This document shows positions 11,032 to 34,797 of a stretch of DNA of 64,000 nucleotides, piece by piece. This DNA is from Odontesthes bonariensis. Taxonomy: Eukaryota > Chordata > Actinopteri > Atheriniformes > Atherinopsidae. The translations under genes and the position numbers were made by a program. Position 1 is the first letter of the stretch; each line of letters begins with the position of its first letter. A model generated the notes under the pieces. The model ran no database searches. It worked only from the letters and a program-made list of their open reading frames with translations, and was not told the origin of the DNA. The stretch is taken from contig NC_134506.1 in NCBI RefSeq assembly GCF_027942865.1, positions 15,088,436-15,152,435 of the forward strand, written 5' to 3'.

Positions 11032-14000
11032 CAAAGAATCTTCATGAAGAAAACATCTAATCGAAAAAGCAATGAAAAAAAACACACTGGATATCACCTT
11101 TTGGACTTGTGGTTTATAATCCCATTTTTGTTCCTAATAACTTTGATAATAATGTTATTCTTTCACCAAACAGCACAGTAAAAGCGTAGGATGAAATATC
11201 GTGACAGACCCAAATCTTTGGCATCCAGCATAGCTTAGAGAAGCGGAGTCATATTAGTTTGTTGGAAATGTACTCTTCTGCTGTGTGTTGGTGTGTTTAC
11301 CTCCAGCTTTTGTATGTTTTCCTGACATTTTTCTGCGTGATCAATGTAGGTGTAACAGAATGTAGAATATGAAGTGTATGCTAGTCGTAAGACAGTCAGT
11401 CCTGTGGTGCATTTACACTTCCCCTCAGCTGTCAGCTGGTTTATGTTCCTCGTGCCATCCTTCTCTCCATTCCAACTTTCTGCCCAAGTCAAACCTTTCT
11501 ATTAGCGTCTTTGTGGATTCTTGCCTCAGCCTATCCCCTGTGCTTTTGTTTGCCTGCTGAATAGCTGTCATTTTGCATTAGCTTAAATAGAGCTCACTCT
11601 TTCTTCTGCAAATTTGTCTCCGGTCGTTTGATCCTTCCTTTCTGAACTGATCATAACAAGAACAAAAAACAATATGTGGTGTTTCTTAAACAGAGACTTT
11701 GCAAGCATTAGTTTGTTTGATCTAGTAGTTCATCAATTTATTTAGACATTTGGCATTTTGCTGCAGGAAATTAAGTATTTGGCTGTCTGTCAAATTTACT
11801 CACATTAAGTCTCGAGGCAATGTGTTAAAGGTGTGTTTTTAACTCTGTGTCTGTTTTGAGAGCTGCCTTTAAAGTTCAGCGTGTTTGCATGTGCAGAACA
11901 TACATCCTGTTCAGTGGGTCATGTGTGTGGCCCATTTCGTTGTATATGGGTAACGTGTGGAAAACGTGGGACTTCTGCTTGGTCACGTGCAGCAGTCTTT
12001 TGAGCAGAGAGGAGGATGAGGGCTTAGAACCTGCTGTAAGACCACTGTTGCACACTTTTTGGCTCTGAATTCACTCATTCATCAGTTTACATGCAATGCA
12101 TCTTTCCTGTAAAGTCAGCAGCAAGTACACCAAGAGGATATTTTGAAACACAAGAGGATGCTATTATGCTTACACAGAGGTAGCAAAGCGTAGCAGCAGC
12201 CCATCTACTCACCTGAGTTTCAGTTGACTCTTACTGTCAACTACAAAAACATTGTATGATTTGTACTGGTATTACACTGTATGTTAGGAGCCTGTTGTCA
12301 AATTTGTATATTTATCTCTTCTGTGTCAAAATTTCTTTTTTTTGGGAGGGGGGGCTTTATTTCATGAAATGACGTGTTGTACAGAGTGAACAACGTGTGT
12401 TTTCTGTCCATAAAAATCTAATTGTTTTTCCCTGTTTTCTAATTCAGAGATTTGGAAAAGATGTCCTTAGATAAACACACACAGAAAATTTGGGGCGAGA
12501 AGAGATATAATTATTGCAGAAAGGTGTACATCATTCTACATGTAGATAGAGATCCTAAAAAATACTTATCCAACTTTTGCACATTAAATGAGTTTTACTT
12601 CTGGCCAAAAGCTATACATTGTCTTTCTTTTAATGTTTCTTTTCTGTGGCGGGAAAGATCAAGCTGATGGGTTGAATGTTTAAACAAATAATCCCGATTT
12701 AAACAGAATTTGCAGTCCCTTGAAGTTGTGTTTAAGAGCGACTTGAGCAAAGAATAGCTAACACTAATGAACATAAAGTGCGACTTCACACGCAAACCCT
12801 GTGTAAATATTAAACTAAGCAGCTTCTTTTCCCTGAGGCAGAGTCTCCCTGCAGATTCAAACTGTAACAAAACATGATCTGAAGCTATAGGGACGTGTGT
12901 CGCTGCAGATATGCTACCTACAAAACCTGTATGGTGACACTAGAAGAAAATTGTTTATTGCATGAAATGCTAAGGCGTGGAAATGAAAGGTTAGGGTATA
13001 AGTACAAGCACAACTTTAAAAAAACTTAGAACGTAGAAAAAAACATTGAAAGTAAGTACATTTTATCATTATCATCTTGAATTTAACTCATCGTGATTAT
13101 TATTTCTAAAACTTCCTGAACTTCTCCTTCACTTTTTCTATACACGTTGGGGTGCAGATTTACATGCTTCTTCTTGCATGAACGCTTTCCCATTTCTTTT
13201 TTGAAGTGAAATTTATTCATCAGATTTGCATCTTGTCTACATCTTGGCTCCTCGCTCAAAGAGATAAAACCAAGGTAATATCTGTTGAACAGCAGACGGC
13301 ATGTGCAAAAAAGCCTCAGGCGCTCCCGAAAAGCAAAACAGAGCATGTTTGCACTTGTTTCCCCTTCAGATTTGAATTAACCTCCCATTGGAGCACACCA
13401 TAATCATTTTCAATCGATATTATTAGGCCTTAAGCAACTGCAACTTAAGTTTAGACATATCATGTTGACAAATTAACACCAACAAGTAGAGAGAAATACA
13501 ATACCGCAAAATAGAGACAAGACCTGACGAGAGAGATATAAACTTAGAATCCTTGTATTAAAACACTGTCTGAAAGGGTTGAAAATAATGGCCATTGACA
13601 AGCTGTTTTTTTCCTCTTTTTGTGTTGTCTACATTAAACACAGCTGCTCTCCACAGCAACGACTTGAGTTGTTCTCACCTACTCTGTATATTTAAAAGGC
13701 ATGCAATTATATTGCTATTGATTTTTCTCATATGTAATGATGCACAAATGTTAATACATTGGATTATTGGTACCTAGTCAAGGCTGTTTGTTTCTGTCAT
13801 GGTAATCAGTGTTGCACCATCAACCCTGTATAAAAAAAAATCAAGTTATTGTTTCAGGATTTTGGAAAAGAAAATTAAAATGAAAAGAAAATTAAAGGAA
13901 AATATTGTTACCCTGGTTACTTTATCCAATAATTAGCATTTTCAAACTCAGATGTTTGCACACATTATACAACACAGATATTACGAGTTTTTTAATGAGA

Positions 14001-15976
14001 TTTAAAGGCAGCTAAATTGGATTTTGTAGCTTTTGTGCTGAACCGGATCAGCTGTCTTTCTCAAATTTTCTAAACTAAACTAACAAGCTGCATTATGGAC
14101 ATATACAATTATGTGAGTGATGTAGAGTTTTCTTTTCTAAGTTTTGGAAAGTTAATGTTTCAAGATGTGTAGACCACCCTTCTGAAAGTGGGATTAAACC
14201 ACCTGATCTTTATTGCAGGCTCACAAAATCAGACTTTGCACAGCAGTGATCAAGCACAAAATTAAAATATGAAGAAGAATGGGGAAATTTTTTGGAATGA
14301 CTCTAACTTGAATCAAGTCTCTTAACAAGTTTCTGGGAAGAGATTTAATCAGTCCTGACTTGTCAACTCTGCACTTGATTTCTGTGCAATCGTGCAGTCA
14401 CTCGTTCATTAGCGGCTATAAATAGAAAATATCCCCGCACACACGCTCACTGCAGGCCATGTGTATTGATTTGTCTTGTCATTAGTTGAACATTTAGGCT
14501 GTGACATCACAGGAGGTATGTTCATTTGGACAGAGAGAAATGGTTCAACGTGGTATCGACAGAAATAGGGGCGGCAAGGCCATCTCTGTCCGTTATGGAA
14601 TTATGAGAGAAAGATATATTCCCTGTATCCTAAATAATGATGTGCTCCTAAAAGGATTTTAGGTGAACTCTGCGATGCCCAGTCGCTCGACATAATCCTT
14701 TCTTATAATAATTATGCAGGCAGCAAAGAAGTGCTTGACGGAGGCAAAGGAAAACCCTGGCCTGATCCTATGTCATTTGCATTTTTGTCATTATGCAACA
14801 TATTCCTCAGCACTGCAGAGGAGTAATGATGAACTGAACTGCAGTGACCTTTCCACTGAAAAACTTTGTTCCAACCTATCAGCCCACACTAGGGCGTATT
14901 GTAGAGCGTGCAGTGCAGCTGGGAAAATGCATATGAACATAAACACACACAACTCTCCAGATTACCAAATGAACACACACCTCAGGGGTCCAAGAGTTGC
15001 AGCATTCCATGGTACAGGATTACATGTTATTGCAAAACAAACCTGAGTCCAGTTCCATTCTGATAAAGGAAGGATGCAGTGCAGCCAACCTGCAAAAACA
15101 GCTAGGTGTTTTTCCACCCTCCAATCACATCATGCCATAGTAGCCCAAGTTAATGATTGATGCTTTACTTAGGCCGGTCGATGGACTGCCACAGACTTGT
15201 CGTGCGACTGGAAAAATCCCACTTTCAAAGCTGTGTTAACGGTCACAAGAAGGCATGTTTACTTTTAAATCTTGTCATTTCTTCAAATGATTCATCTCGT
15301 ATAAGCACTCTCAGCATTTTTGGATAAGTTGGCCTGTGATGTCATCGCAGAGATGCAGATAGGCTATCGAAGTAGTGCACTGTAAAACCCTTTTCATCCA
15401 ATAATTTGCCAGTGACAGGCTGGCTAGGTCAGGCCAAGATTTGCCAGACAGACAACCCATTAAAGCTGCCACTCTGCTGATAGAACTGAACATTTTGTGC
15501 ATTTGCCCTACTCTAGTGCTGCATTGATCCGCAGTGACAGAACCACGGAGCCAAAGCCGAGTGGCTGAGGAGGCAGGGCAGTAAGAGCAACTGCAGCGCT
15601 TTTTACTGACTTCTGCCACATTTACAAGACGGGCCCGATCCGCGCTGGTAATGTTAACACTGCTGGCTGGCTGTGATCTACACAAGCTCATTAATGCTAC
15701 TCCACAGCGCACCATCATCTCTGTAGTGCTCCTGAGTTTAGCTGATGGAAAACTGAAAAGTGGTGGTGACCAACACTCTGCGCAATACGTATAAGTTTCA
15801 GGTTCATCCGGGATCATTCGTGATTAATGGAGAGTGCTGCTGCTCAGCACCTGTGTCACACACTGCAATGAAAGGCCAATCAATCTTATACACACTCCTG
15901 GTGAGACCTGATGTGTGATAAGAGGCTTGATGCAGAGTCTATTGGGGTTTCGCGAGAACTGTTAAAGTCAGCTGGA
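11032..15976. other. Long non-coding stretch
   Basis: No host exon was recognised. The open frames present (for example 14714-15046 plus and 15311-15817 minus, 168 codons) have no motif, splice-site support or biased composition that I can defend. A short A-rich low-complexity patch lies near 13866-13905. Confidence 0.4.
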
Positions 15977-16140
15977 AATCAAGAATCAAGAATCAAGAAT
16001 CTTTATTGTCACTATGCAGGCATAATGAAATTTAGTTTAGGAACTCTTGGCTTTGTATACACAAAAAATATAAAAAGATATCTAAATAATATACAAGAGA
16101 ATAAAAAATAGTAAAAGTTAAAGTAAAAAGTAAAAAGGTA
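15977..16140. repeat. AATCAAG tandem repeat with a dispersed-repeat end
   Basis: Three to four copies of AATCAAG lead into CTTTATTGTCACTATGCAGG, a sequence I associate with a very common fish interspersed repeat terminus. It is followed by an A-rich low-complexity tract. The element type is not certain. Confidence 0.45.
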
Positions 16141-19100
16141 AAAAGTTGCAGTGCAATTATTGAATGATTAATGTTAATGTGTCTGTGTGAAGGAAATTCT
16201 GAGAGGAGGGATAGGACAAATGTTATGTAATTGTGTGAAACTACCAGACAGCTAAAACATTCTCTTTTAGATAAGTGTTTACATGCAGACAAACTATTAG
16301 AAATGTATTGACTATAAAGGCTAAAGAAAGCATCTGATAAAGGACCAAAAACATAAAAAACTCAAATTAGGGAAGACAAAATCAGGAGCACAGCACAGTG
16401 CTGATAACAATGACACAAGATGTCCTTGAACTTATTTGAAACCCAAATATTATGAGTAAAAAGACCTGGTGCAAGCACAGAGGTGCAGGTGTAAAATGAT
16501 CACGTATGCTGATAGCTGATGTAATTCAGAGCTCTTAAACTGCATGTGTGTAATACATTAACTATCATTATTGGCCAAGAAAAATCTGTCATGCTCTGAT
16601 CTCATCACTTTTCGTTGTGAAGTGTGTATAGCATGTTCCAGGTGTAATTATTAGAGTTTTATGGTCTTTCCCAGACATTGAGCAGTCAGGTTATGTTCTT
16701 TCATGACAAAGGAAAAATTGTCAGGCAGCTTCTAACTTTGACCTCCTTTCTTTTGTAATCTTTATGATTTTATTGCCAGAGGGGTGGAAAAAAAGTTTCC
16801 ACTAAACTGTGTCATCAAACGTTTTGCAAGTGACTTACCTGGAACCGAAGGGTTCCGCTCAAAATGCCACCTCCACAAATGACAATTTTATTTTTACCTA
16901 AAAAAGTAACCAAATTTGAAGACAGAGACAATAGTCGCTCTTTCTTACATATAACTGATCATTTGTGGTTACAGTGGAACAGTGACTTTGATAACGTGTT
17001 CATTTACTGAACCTGTAAAGGAGAGTTTAACACTGTTTCTGTTAACAGTGAAAGGTTTTCTGAAAAGTCCTGTTAAGAAACCTCCAGCTCTCAAAGCTCC
17101 TGATCCTCTTACATCACCACCAAGGAGCCGGTTTTATCTCCGACCCCATACAAACAAAACTAATCACATCAAACACATTGCGTGCACACAATACACACTG
17201 TGTACCTGCCACATCCTTTAATCATTCTTTTCAGAATATCCTGAGAAATCCACTGTTTTGTCATACGTCTGGGAGCAAAGAGCAGGCAAAACAGGTTACA
17301 TCACATCACACAGTAGTAGGAGAAGTATTCAGAGGACACTAAATTCTCCATTATAGTAAAAGTCCTGCAATGACTGTTATTGAAGTTGACTGTTATTGAA
17401 TCTAAAAGTGGTAAAAGTGAAAATATTTACTGCAGAAAAGTGGCACTGGTGGATATAACACTATTGTTTATTATTCCGTTATGTTATTACTAAATGTGCA
17501 TTGATATGAAAGTTGTGTTCAATAGCTGTAATAGATCAATTGGAGTCAAACTATAGCCCACTGCAACTAATGATTTATGTCATTATAGGTTAAGTTGCTG
17601 ATTATTTTATTAATAAAATGGCTGTTTAGTTTGCAATAATTCAGAAATTGGCACTGTCTCATTGTTTGCTTTGTCCACCCAACAGCACAAACCCTTTAAT
17701 GATCAAAATTCTTCCAAGTCTGCTTGTCCTTCACAGCTTTTTAACCCTGACATACCTTTTGGTCAAACTATTGATGTTGTAACAATGCGCAGCATCTCAT
17801 GAACATATATTCACATGAATGTGTGTAATTGATGCTGGTTCCATCCCAGATCTGGATCAAAGTGTAGGCTACACCATCCACCACATCCAGGTCAGTGTTG
17901 GCAATATTACATACAGTCGATATACTGTCACATGTCACTGACACTGCTCTTTGGAGGAAACCTTTCACACAGCAGAATGACATGTGGATGTGACGGTAAA
18001 AGGTATTTTGTAGCAACATGTTCCTTTATTGTTTGCTGATCTTAATTCACCTTTGAGCAGCAGCGCATTGACATACTTCTGCTGACACAGGAGGAGCGAA
18101 ACATCTTGGAACAGAAAGCAGTGAGATGAAACATCCAGTCCATTGTGGGTATGTGGGGGAAGAGAACAAATCACACAGGAGTCGGAGACAGAATAAAACC
18201 AGATCCTCTAAAGATTTCCCTGGGATTTGTCACCTATGTATATAGTAAATCGAACCACAAAAGGATCTCATTGCATGAACATGTTTGCCCCCTGCACTAG
18301 AGAATAATCACAGTGGGGAAGTCTTCTAACACTTTCTCTGCGTAGGCCTCTTTCACAACAATGTTAAATACCAGAGATGCGTGGTATCTGAAGCAAACAG
18401 GGTGTGTATGGATGATATAGGTCCTGTATGTGTCAAGTGGCTACTCACAAGGATGTAAGAATTCCTGCTCTGTTTTGAGCCATTCTGCACCTTGGCTTCG
18501 GGTCCGGTGAGACAGAATGTCATATAACAGCAGATACTCAGAGGGTTAAACAGAGGAAGCATCATAGATCAGTACCGGTCATTTCAACTGCTTATCTGGA
18601 AGCAGGCCTTATTGCTTCTGTAAGTTGTGTTATGTAAGGTTTTTTCTAATGTACACATGCAGAGTAATCAATAATTAATTAATTAACGCCATCTAACAAG
18701 TGAATTCAGTACAATCAGACAAATTTGCACTGCATGCATCACAGATCATTAAATACTGTCTCAGGAAGAAGTAATAGGTCTTTGGCAACGCAAAAACAAT
18801 CACACAACGGAAAACCCACAGCTTGCCCTCATGTCCTCACACATCCATTTAAATATTTTCATAACATACCGCTTGTCTTGACCCTGCAGAAGTCTGGTTT
18901 GAATATCAAACAAATGCACAAGCTCACGTGTCCCTACAGTCCAAACATACAGTCTATCAAGATGCCAGGTTCTGCCATATGACGAACAGATCAAGATCCA
19001 GCATTTCAGGCAGAACACAGCAAACCCAATGATTTATAGTTAGTGTCAGTGAGTGGACACTAGTTGAAAAGAGGAAATTCTGGTTTGTGGGGCAAGAAAG

Positions 19101-21883
19101 GAGGAAAACAGGCAACTGCTGTTCCCTGGCATTTGTAAATTCACAACTTCGTGAACTCCCAACAGATACTGACCATTAAAGTGAGCAGTAAAGCATAGAG
19201 ACTCACCTTCAAAGGACAAACACATTACAGCGTCATCCTGTGCCAGCTCTGTTCAGTGGAAAACAGTGAACTCATGGCTGTCCAGCACTTGTGAAGATTT
19301 CAACAAGGTGTTTGCATGTGTAATCCTGTATTTTTCATGATTTTGATGTTTTTTCTAATCTAAATTAGCAGAATATTTACATCTAGTCCCTTGATTTGAC
19401 CTGGCAGATATAATTAATGAATTCACAAGTCTGGGTTCACAGAAATCTCTCTCAGGAAATGGAATCTACCAAGTTTCGGCACCGGCACAGGCCACAAAGT
19501 GCGAGAGGGAAACAGGGAGAGGTGGTGGCAAAAGACTCTAGTGGATTTGACACACTGACAAGCCAAACCATACACAGAGCAGTCTCCTCCCCTCTCTGGA
19601 CTGGCCTATATTAACTTTCCATGGAGCTCCACCTCACAACTAAAGGCACATGGAGGAGGACAAAACACAGCCAAGGCTCTGAGAATACATTCACGTACTC
19701 ACACATTTACAGATACTGGACTGCACTGAAAGCTTTCATCTTGTCGTTTTGGACTAACTTTGTGGATACAGGAATCATTCTCTTGGATGGAATATTAACT
19801 TTCTTAAACCATGTTGCTCCTGTTGTCTCAGGAGAATTTCAGCCTTGGTAAGTAGCACGAAGATTTTCAACAAGAAACAAACAGACAGTTGTGATATTGA
19901 AGGTATTTCTGTTTTTGTCAATGAATTAGGCAAATACCTTAAGAAGTTGTGTAGATTAAATAATAATGAAAAAAAAGTTTTTATACTTTGATTGATCGAG
20001 ACATGAATGAATGAAAAGAGACACTCAGATTCCCTGTAATAGTGCAAGTGTGTTAAAGAGTCACTCTACTCAGCACAACAGTATGTCCAAAACTTCATAT
20101 TAAGTAGTCTGCCCTACAAACAAGTCTCCTGAATGTACTGTGTTTGTTTTGGGTAATAGATTGTTATAGAGTGCTATTCGTAAGTGTGAGTGGCAAAAAT
20201 AGATGACCCCTAGTCAGATTTGTTGGAGTAGGACTTTATGTCAACTGTCTCATGATATAACAAGACAAACCAGCAGAACAGACTAAAATGAGCAAAATGT
20301 TACTGCTTGGAAGATTTTTTTTTTTTATGCCATCCCAAAAACAATCAAAGGGAGAAGGGTTTATTTTATTTGAGATGCAGTATGAAACTTTACCTTGGGA
20401 CCTCCATTTGTGGATCTACAGCCCATGTAGGGCAAAGAGTATTCTCAGGGCAAGCAAGCACCTTATCTTACTAATCTGACTTTTACTTATTAATGCAGCT
20501 TTTAGCACAAACAATCAGTGATACCTATGGAATTGGCCAAACACCAGGACAAGGAATCACATTAATGCACTCAGATTAAAGAAATTTCAAACTGTCTTAC
20601 TTTGTTACTGCTTTCCTTGGGATATGGGGGAGTATTGGCTGGATGGCTAAAAGCAGGATACAGGTTGAAAATGTGCTATCAGAAAACATCAAAGACCCAT
20701 CAGAGCAATGGCAATCAAGCAGCTGTGGACCTCTGATAAAGGCTGGGAAACTAATATCGGATCAATGATGTATTAGTTCAGTAACATTAACAAAATCCAC
20801 CTTAAGCTCACAATGCGTTGGCTGTGTTGCATTTATGGCATCTTCATTTAGCCTAATTCTTGCTTTAAAATCCAGGAAATCATCCATAATTATCTTATTA
20901 CATAACAGTACGTCTTTGTGAACAGTGAGCAGGGTCAAATATCATTAAAAATATTAATATCACATAAAACAATCCCATGAAAAGTTGGCCATATATCACG
21001 TCTTTCTCTATATGTCTGTCTCTCCGGCTCTGTCGCACCACGTTCAGTCCGCATGCAGTTTCTGTTCTCCATCGCAGAGCCCATCCCGGCCTGTGAGAGG
21101 CATCTGCATTCTCCGACACATGGATTCTCACATGGTCTGCATGCGGATGCTGATGCAGACTGCTGCGGTTGTGGTGCTGCCTGCCGACCCGCCCACGCTG
21201 CCGATCCATTCACAGCATCCACACTGACAGTCTGGACCAGGCAACAGTCTGACGGAGGGTTATGAAAAGTGAGAAATAATGCGTTCTCTGATCTGTCACT
21301 CTGGATGCATAAGCCTCATGGAGATGCGATGTGAGAGGGGATTCCTATAAGAAGAACACATTGCGCACCTGGGGGACAGATGGACTTTCTAAATCCGTAA
21401 GCGGCAGTGAGTGGCCCGGGCGGGGGATTTTTCTCAACGACAAGGCTAATCCAATACTGCGTGCAAAACAAAAATAGATAACAGCCTTTGGACCAATACT
21501 GAAAAAACAGGGCTTAAATGCAAAGAAGGAACAAAACAACGGATAGGTAGCCATATTTTTTTTTAAATGCACGTCTGAGATAGAGAAAGAAAAAGCAGAA
21601 ATGTCTATAGGCTATACTGCAAGGTCTAAAGAGGCCGACATTTTCTGCAATGTGCTTATTTTGGAAAGGATGTAAACTAACATCAAGAAAGACCCGAAAT
21701 TCAGTCCAATAATTTTGTAGCACAGGGAATGAAACTGAATTGGTATAAAATCCTTCATAGGGCTGCATTATCATTTTAAATGAATACACTTGTAGGCCTG
21801 CACACTACGCTGCACACTAAGCTGCACATTCACATCTTGATCCATGCCATCGTTGCGATTTGTACCCGTTTCTATGTAAGCCA
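16141..21883. other. Long non-coding stretch upstream of MAPK6
   Basis: No gene recognised. A possible acceptor and open stretch lie near 17048-17221 (a proline/lysine-rich reading), and a locally GC-richer patch at about 21040-21260 is open in several frames. Neither shows a family motif. This may hold distal regulatory sequence for MAPK6, which cannot be judged from one genome. Confidence 0.35.
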
Positions 21884-22084
21884 TTAACATGTCATCATTA
21901 AACAGGATTTTGAATCTACCGCTATCGCGTGATCTCCAACTTCAAACAAACGTTTTTGAATGACTCCTGCTGCTTTCACGTACTGCTCGAAGCTCCCATG
22001 TCCGCTACACAATGTTCCGTGCGGCGCCTGTCTGATGGGCGAGTCTGCGGCGGACTCATACAGGGATGCCACCGGTCTGCACTG
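21884..22084 (-). CDS. Unidentified coding-like terminal exon near the MAPK6 promoter
   Basis: On the minus strand a TTATTTTAG acceptor (beside 22084) precedes about 66 open codons ending in TAA at 21884. The first two thirds is rich in C- and G-ending codons, unlike the surrounding DNA (reading YESAADSPIRQAPHG and SFEQYVKAAGVIQKRL). There is no ATG at the 5' edge, so an upstream exon would be needed, perhaps driven divergently from the MAPK6 CpG-rich region. I do not recognise the protein. It could be an exon of a divergent transcript or a processed remnant. Confidence 0.3.
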   Translation of the reverse strand, partial: QCRPVASLYESAADSPIRQAPHGTLCSGHGSFEQYVKAAGVIQKRLFEVGDHAIAVDSKSCLMMTC

Positions 22085-22489
22085 CTAAAATAAGTTTTAT
22101 TAGTAGCTTTTGGTTTATTTTCAACTGTATGTTGTAATGCACCATTTTTTTTCAATTTTGGAAAAATAGCATTAAAAGATGAGCTATTGAATGAAAGATG
22201 CAACAGAGAATGGGTGCACAGTGTTTCTGGGATGGTTAGATATGTTTAAAAAGTTATGTGTCGGCAAACGTTATTACTACATCTGAATTGGCACATTTAA
22301 TGTTTTATCTGAATAGTGAACCAGCTTAACCTGACTGTGGACTCAGAATTTTAATATTCTATTAGATGTGGAAATATCATTACTCAGTTCCAAGTAAGTT
22401 AAAAGCATTCTTAAATATACTGACTATGTGACCTAATAACAGGCAAAACATATTTCAGCATATTTCGGCAAATCAACTCGCGCCTCCGA

Positions 22490-22647
22490 CAATCCATGAA
22501 TGCAGCCCTGTGACGTCAGCACAGCCTTTCATAGCCAGCCTAAATGGCGATTGCAGCAGATCCGCAGAGCTCGGGGAGCGGAGCGCACTCAAACCTTTTC
22601 TGGGTTTGATTTACATAATAACCGAATTAATGCAACGAATAAGGACT
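22490..22647 (+). promoter_or_regulatory. mapk6: Probable MAPK6 promoter and first untranslated exon
   Basis: The region becomes richer in CpG and carries a perfect cAMP-response element, TGACGTCA, at 22511-22518, followed by GC-rich sequence. A strong donor, ACTGTAAGTAA, at 22648 suggests the end of an untranslated exon that would splice to the acceptor at 23370. No TATA box is obvious, as expected for a broadly expressed kinase gene. The transcription start itself cannot be seen from sequence alone. Confidence 0.5.
22511..22518. promoter_or_regulatory. CRE palindrome (CREB/ATF site)
   Basis: The full 8-bp palindromic consensus TGACGTCA lies about 130 bp before the presumed first-exon donor of MAPK6. 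Perfect CRE sites in CpG-rich promoters are typical binding sites for CREB/ATF factors. Function here is inferred. Confidence 0.55.
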
Positions 22648-23370
22648 GTAAGTAATTTGTTCCACGTCTATTCTTGCCACTGTTATATACACCATTTGGG
22701 ATTACACCGCAGATTTACTGTCGTTTCGAGCGGTTTAGTCGGCCTCGGCTTTGTGTTGCTTAGCGCTGGGAAAGCTGTACCACGTAGTCAAAAGCCTCCG
22801 CCAACAACGACTCCTTTGTTCACGCTGTTGGCGGATTTCTTTTAAATGTTGCGTTTGATATTCGTCAAATAGACAACGCGTACAGATAGCTGTTTTCTTT
22901 GTATAATGTCCTTTGTGATAGTGTTACTTGCTGGGAGCGGGTATGTGATTAATTAATACCAAGTCGACGGAGCTCTTGAGAGCGGCTTGTCTGTATGTTT
23001 CCATTCTTGTCGTTGAACCGCCACGCACTCGTTGACCCCACAAAGGCCGAAACGCGCGGCATCAACTCCGGATTGAAGCCGTCTTTTTTCCCTTTAAGAT
23101 AAGGTGTCAGCATTCCTGCTATATATTAACCTTGGTCAAACATCCGTGTGCTTTCTTAAAAAAATTATCGATACCCAGAAACCGGACTAGCAAGCGCCTT
23201 TACCGGGTAGAGGAGGGGCTAATTTCTCTCACGGCACCGGGTTTGTAGCGAAAGCCGGTAATCGAGTCATGGGAATAACCTAATTCCACGCTGGGGTTTA
23301 AACCCCTTGAGCCTTTATTTTGGTTGTGGTTTTCTCACCATTTGTCTTATGTGTTTTTTTTCTTCTCTAG

Positions 23371-33495
<10,125 letters not shown>

Positions 33496-33621
33496 TGAAA
33501 TATATCTATATATATATATATCCTCCCTCACAGTCCAAAATCTAGGCAGTTTTGTTTTTATTTTTTTTATAATACGGTATATTGTACTTGAATCATTTCA
33601 TACCTTTTTTTTATCGGTTAC

Positions 33622-33654
<33 letters not shown>

Positions 33655-34797
33655 CATTATTTTCCTTGGAGTTGAGAGGGGTGATTTATTATATTTAAAG
33701 AGTTTTGCCATCACTCTGAGCCTTGATCACTTGGCCTTCATGGGTTAATGTCTACGCCCTCATTGCTAAACTGGCATGTCACTCGCACACGTAAGTACTG
33801 TAGATGCAGAAATTGCTTGAAGAAAGAAACGGGAACAGAGGATTTAAGAGATGACGTTTGGCTCCTTTGGTCATGACATGGGGAAGGACGGTAGACTAAC
33901 ATTGCTGTGAGCTTTCAAACAGCCTTTCCTGGGAGGGGGATACACATGGGGGGGGGGGGGGGGTTTCTTTTGTTACTTTCCTCAAAGAAATCTTCCTTAA
34001 CAACCCTTTTCATACTGTAAATCTGACACATGATGCCAGCAGCAACCATTATCGTAGGCGTTAATGTAAATGTGTTATCTACCTCAAGGTAACAGCCGTG
34101 AGAGACACTCGAAGCCGCACTAGTGCTTTACACACATGACCATCCTCGTACCATGAAATGAAGTGGTCGCATAGTTGAAATCTGTCTCACTTTGGCATTT
34201 TAACATAGTGAAGTGCTTCAGTAATCATTATTTATTTCTAGCAGATGTGCGATATTTATTTTATAAAATGTGTTTTGTCAATGTGATCATTGAAGAGACA
34301 GGAGTTGGACAGACTTCCATTTTCATTTCGGCACTATCAGGGTGTGCACGTGCAGATTCATGTGTTCTGTTCTAAAAGTAAGTTGAGGCTTTCCGTTTTC
34401 CATCAATGTTCGAATGGATATCATTCTTTGGTTATTTTTTTTAATGTACAGGTGCATTCGGTCCTTCGTGGGAAAACTTCTGTATGGTTTAAAGAAGCGC
34501 CTAAAAGTCTTAATTTTTTTTTTTTTTTTTTTTCTATCTAAATGTTGAAAAAAGAAACAAATAAAAAATGCGTGCATGGAGGCAACAGAAAGGTACATCA
34601 AAAGTGAAGTTAACGGTGGGTATAATGTACGTCAGTTTTAATTGTACATTTTTGTCAAATTTCTATGTACTTTTTCCAAGCAAGCATGATGAATTAGGTT
34701 AAGGTGTAGCATGTAGAACATTTTCGGACTTTTTTTGTAATCATTGGTTCCCCTGTTCTACAAAATATCTCAAAATAAAAATTACTGGCAAAGTTGT
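33496..34797 (+). other. mapk6: MAPK6 3' UTR
   Basis: About 1.3 kb follows the stop codon. It includes an (ATT)n microsatellite near 33626-33660, a G run near 33950-33963, several ATTTA words and a T run near 34509-34532. It ends after the AATAAA signal at 34774-34779, with downstream GT/T-rich sequence. Confidence 0.75.
34774..34779 (+). terminator. Poly(A) signal of MAPK6
   Basis: AATAAA within CAAAATAAAAATTACTGG, followed within 20-30 bp by TTGTCTCGTCTC, fits a cleavage and polyadenylation site. Confidence 0.7.

Noticed and set aside
15311..15817. 168-codon minus-strand open frame
   Set aside because: Long for chance, but no start context, splice sites, motif or consistent codon bias; nothing supports a gene.
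16982..17221. Proline/lysine-rich plus-strand exon candidate after TGTTAACAG
   Set aside because: Acceptor acceptable, but no donor, partner exon or recognisable similarity; composition is not convincing.
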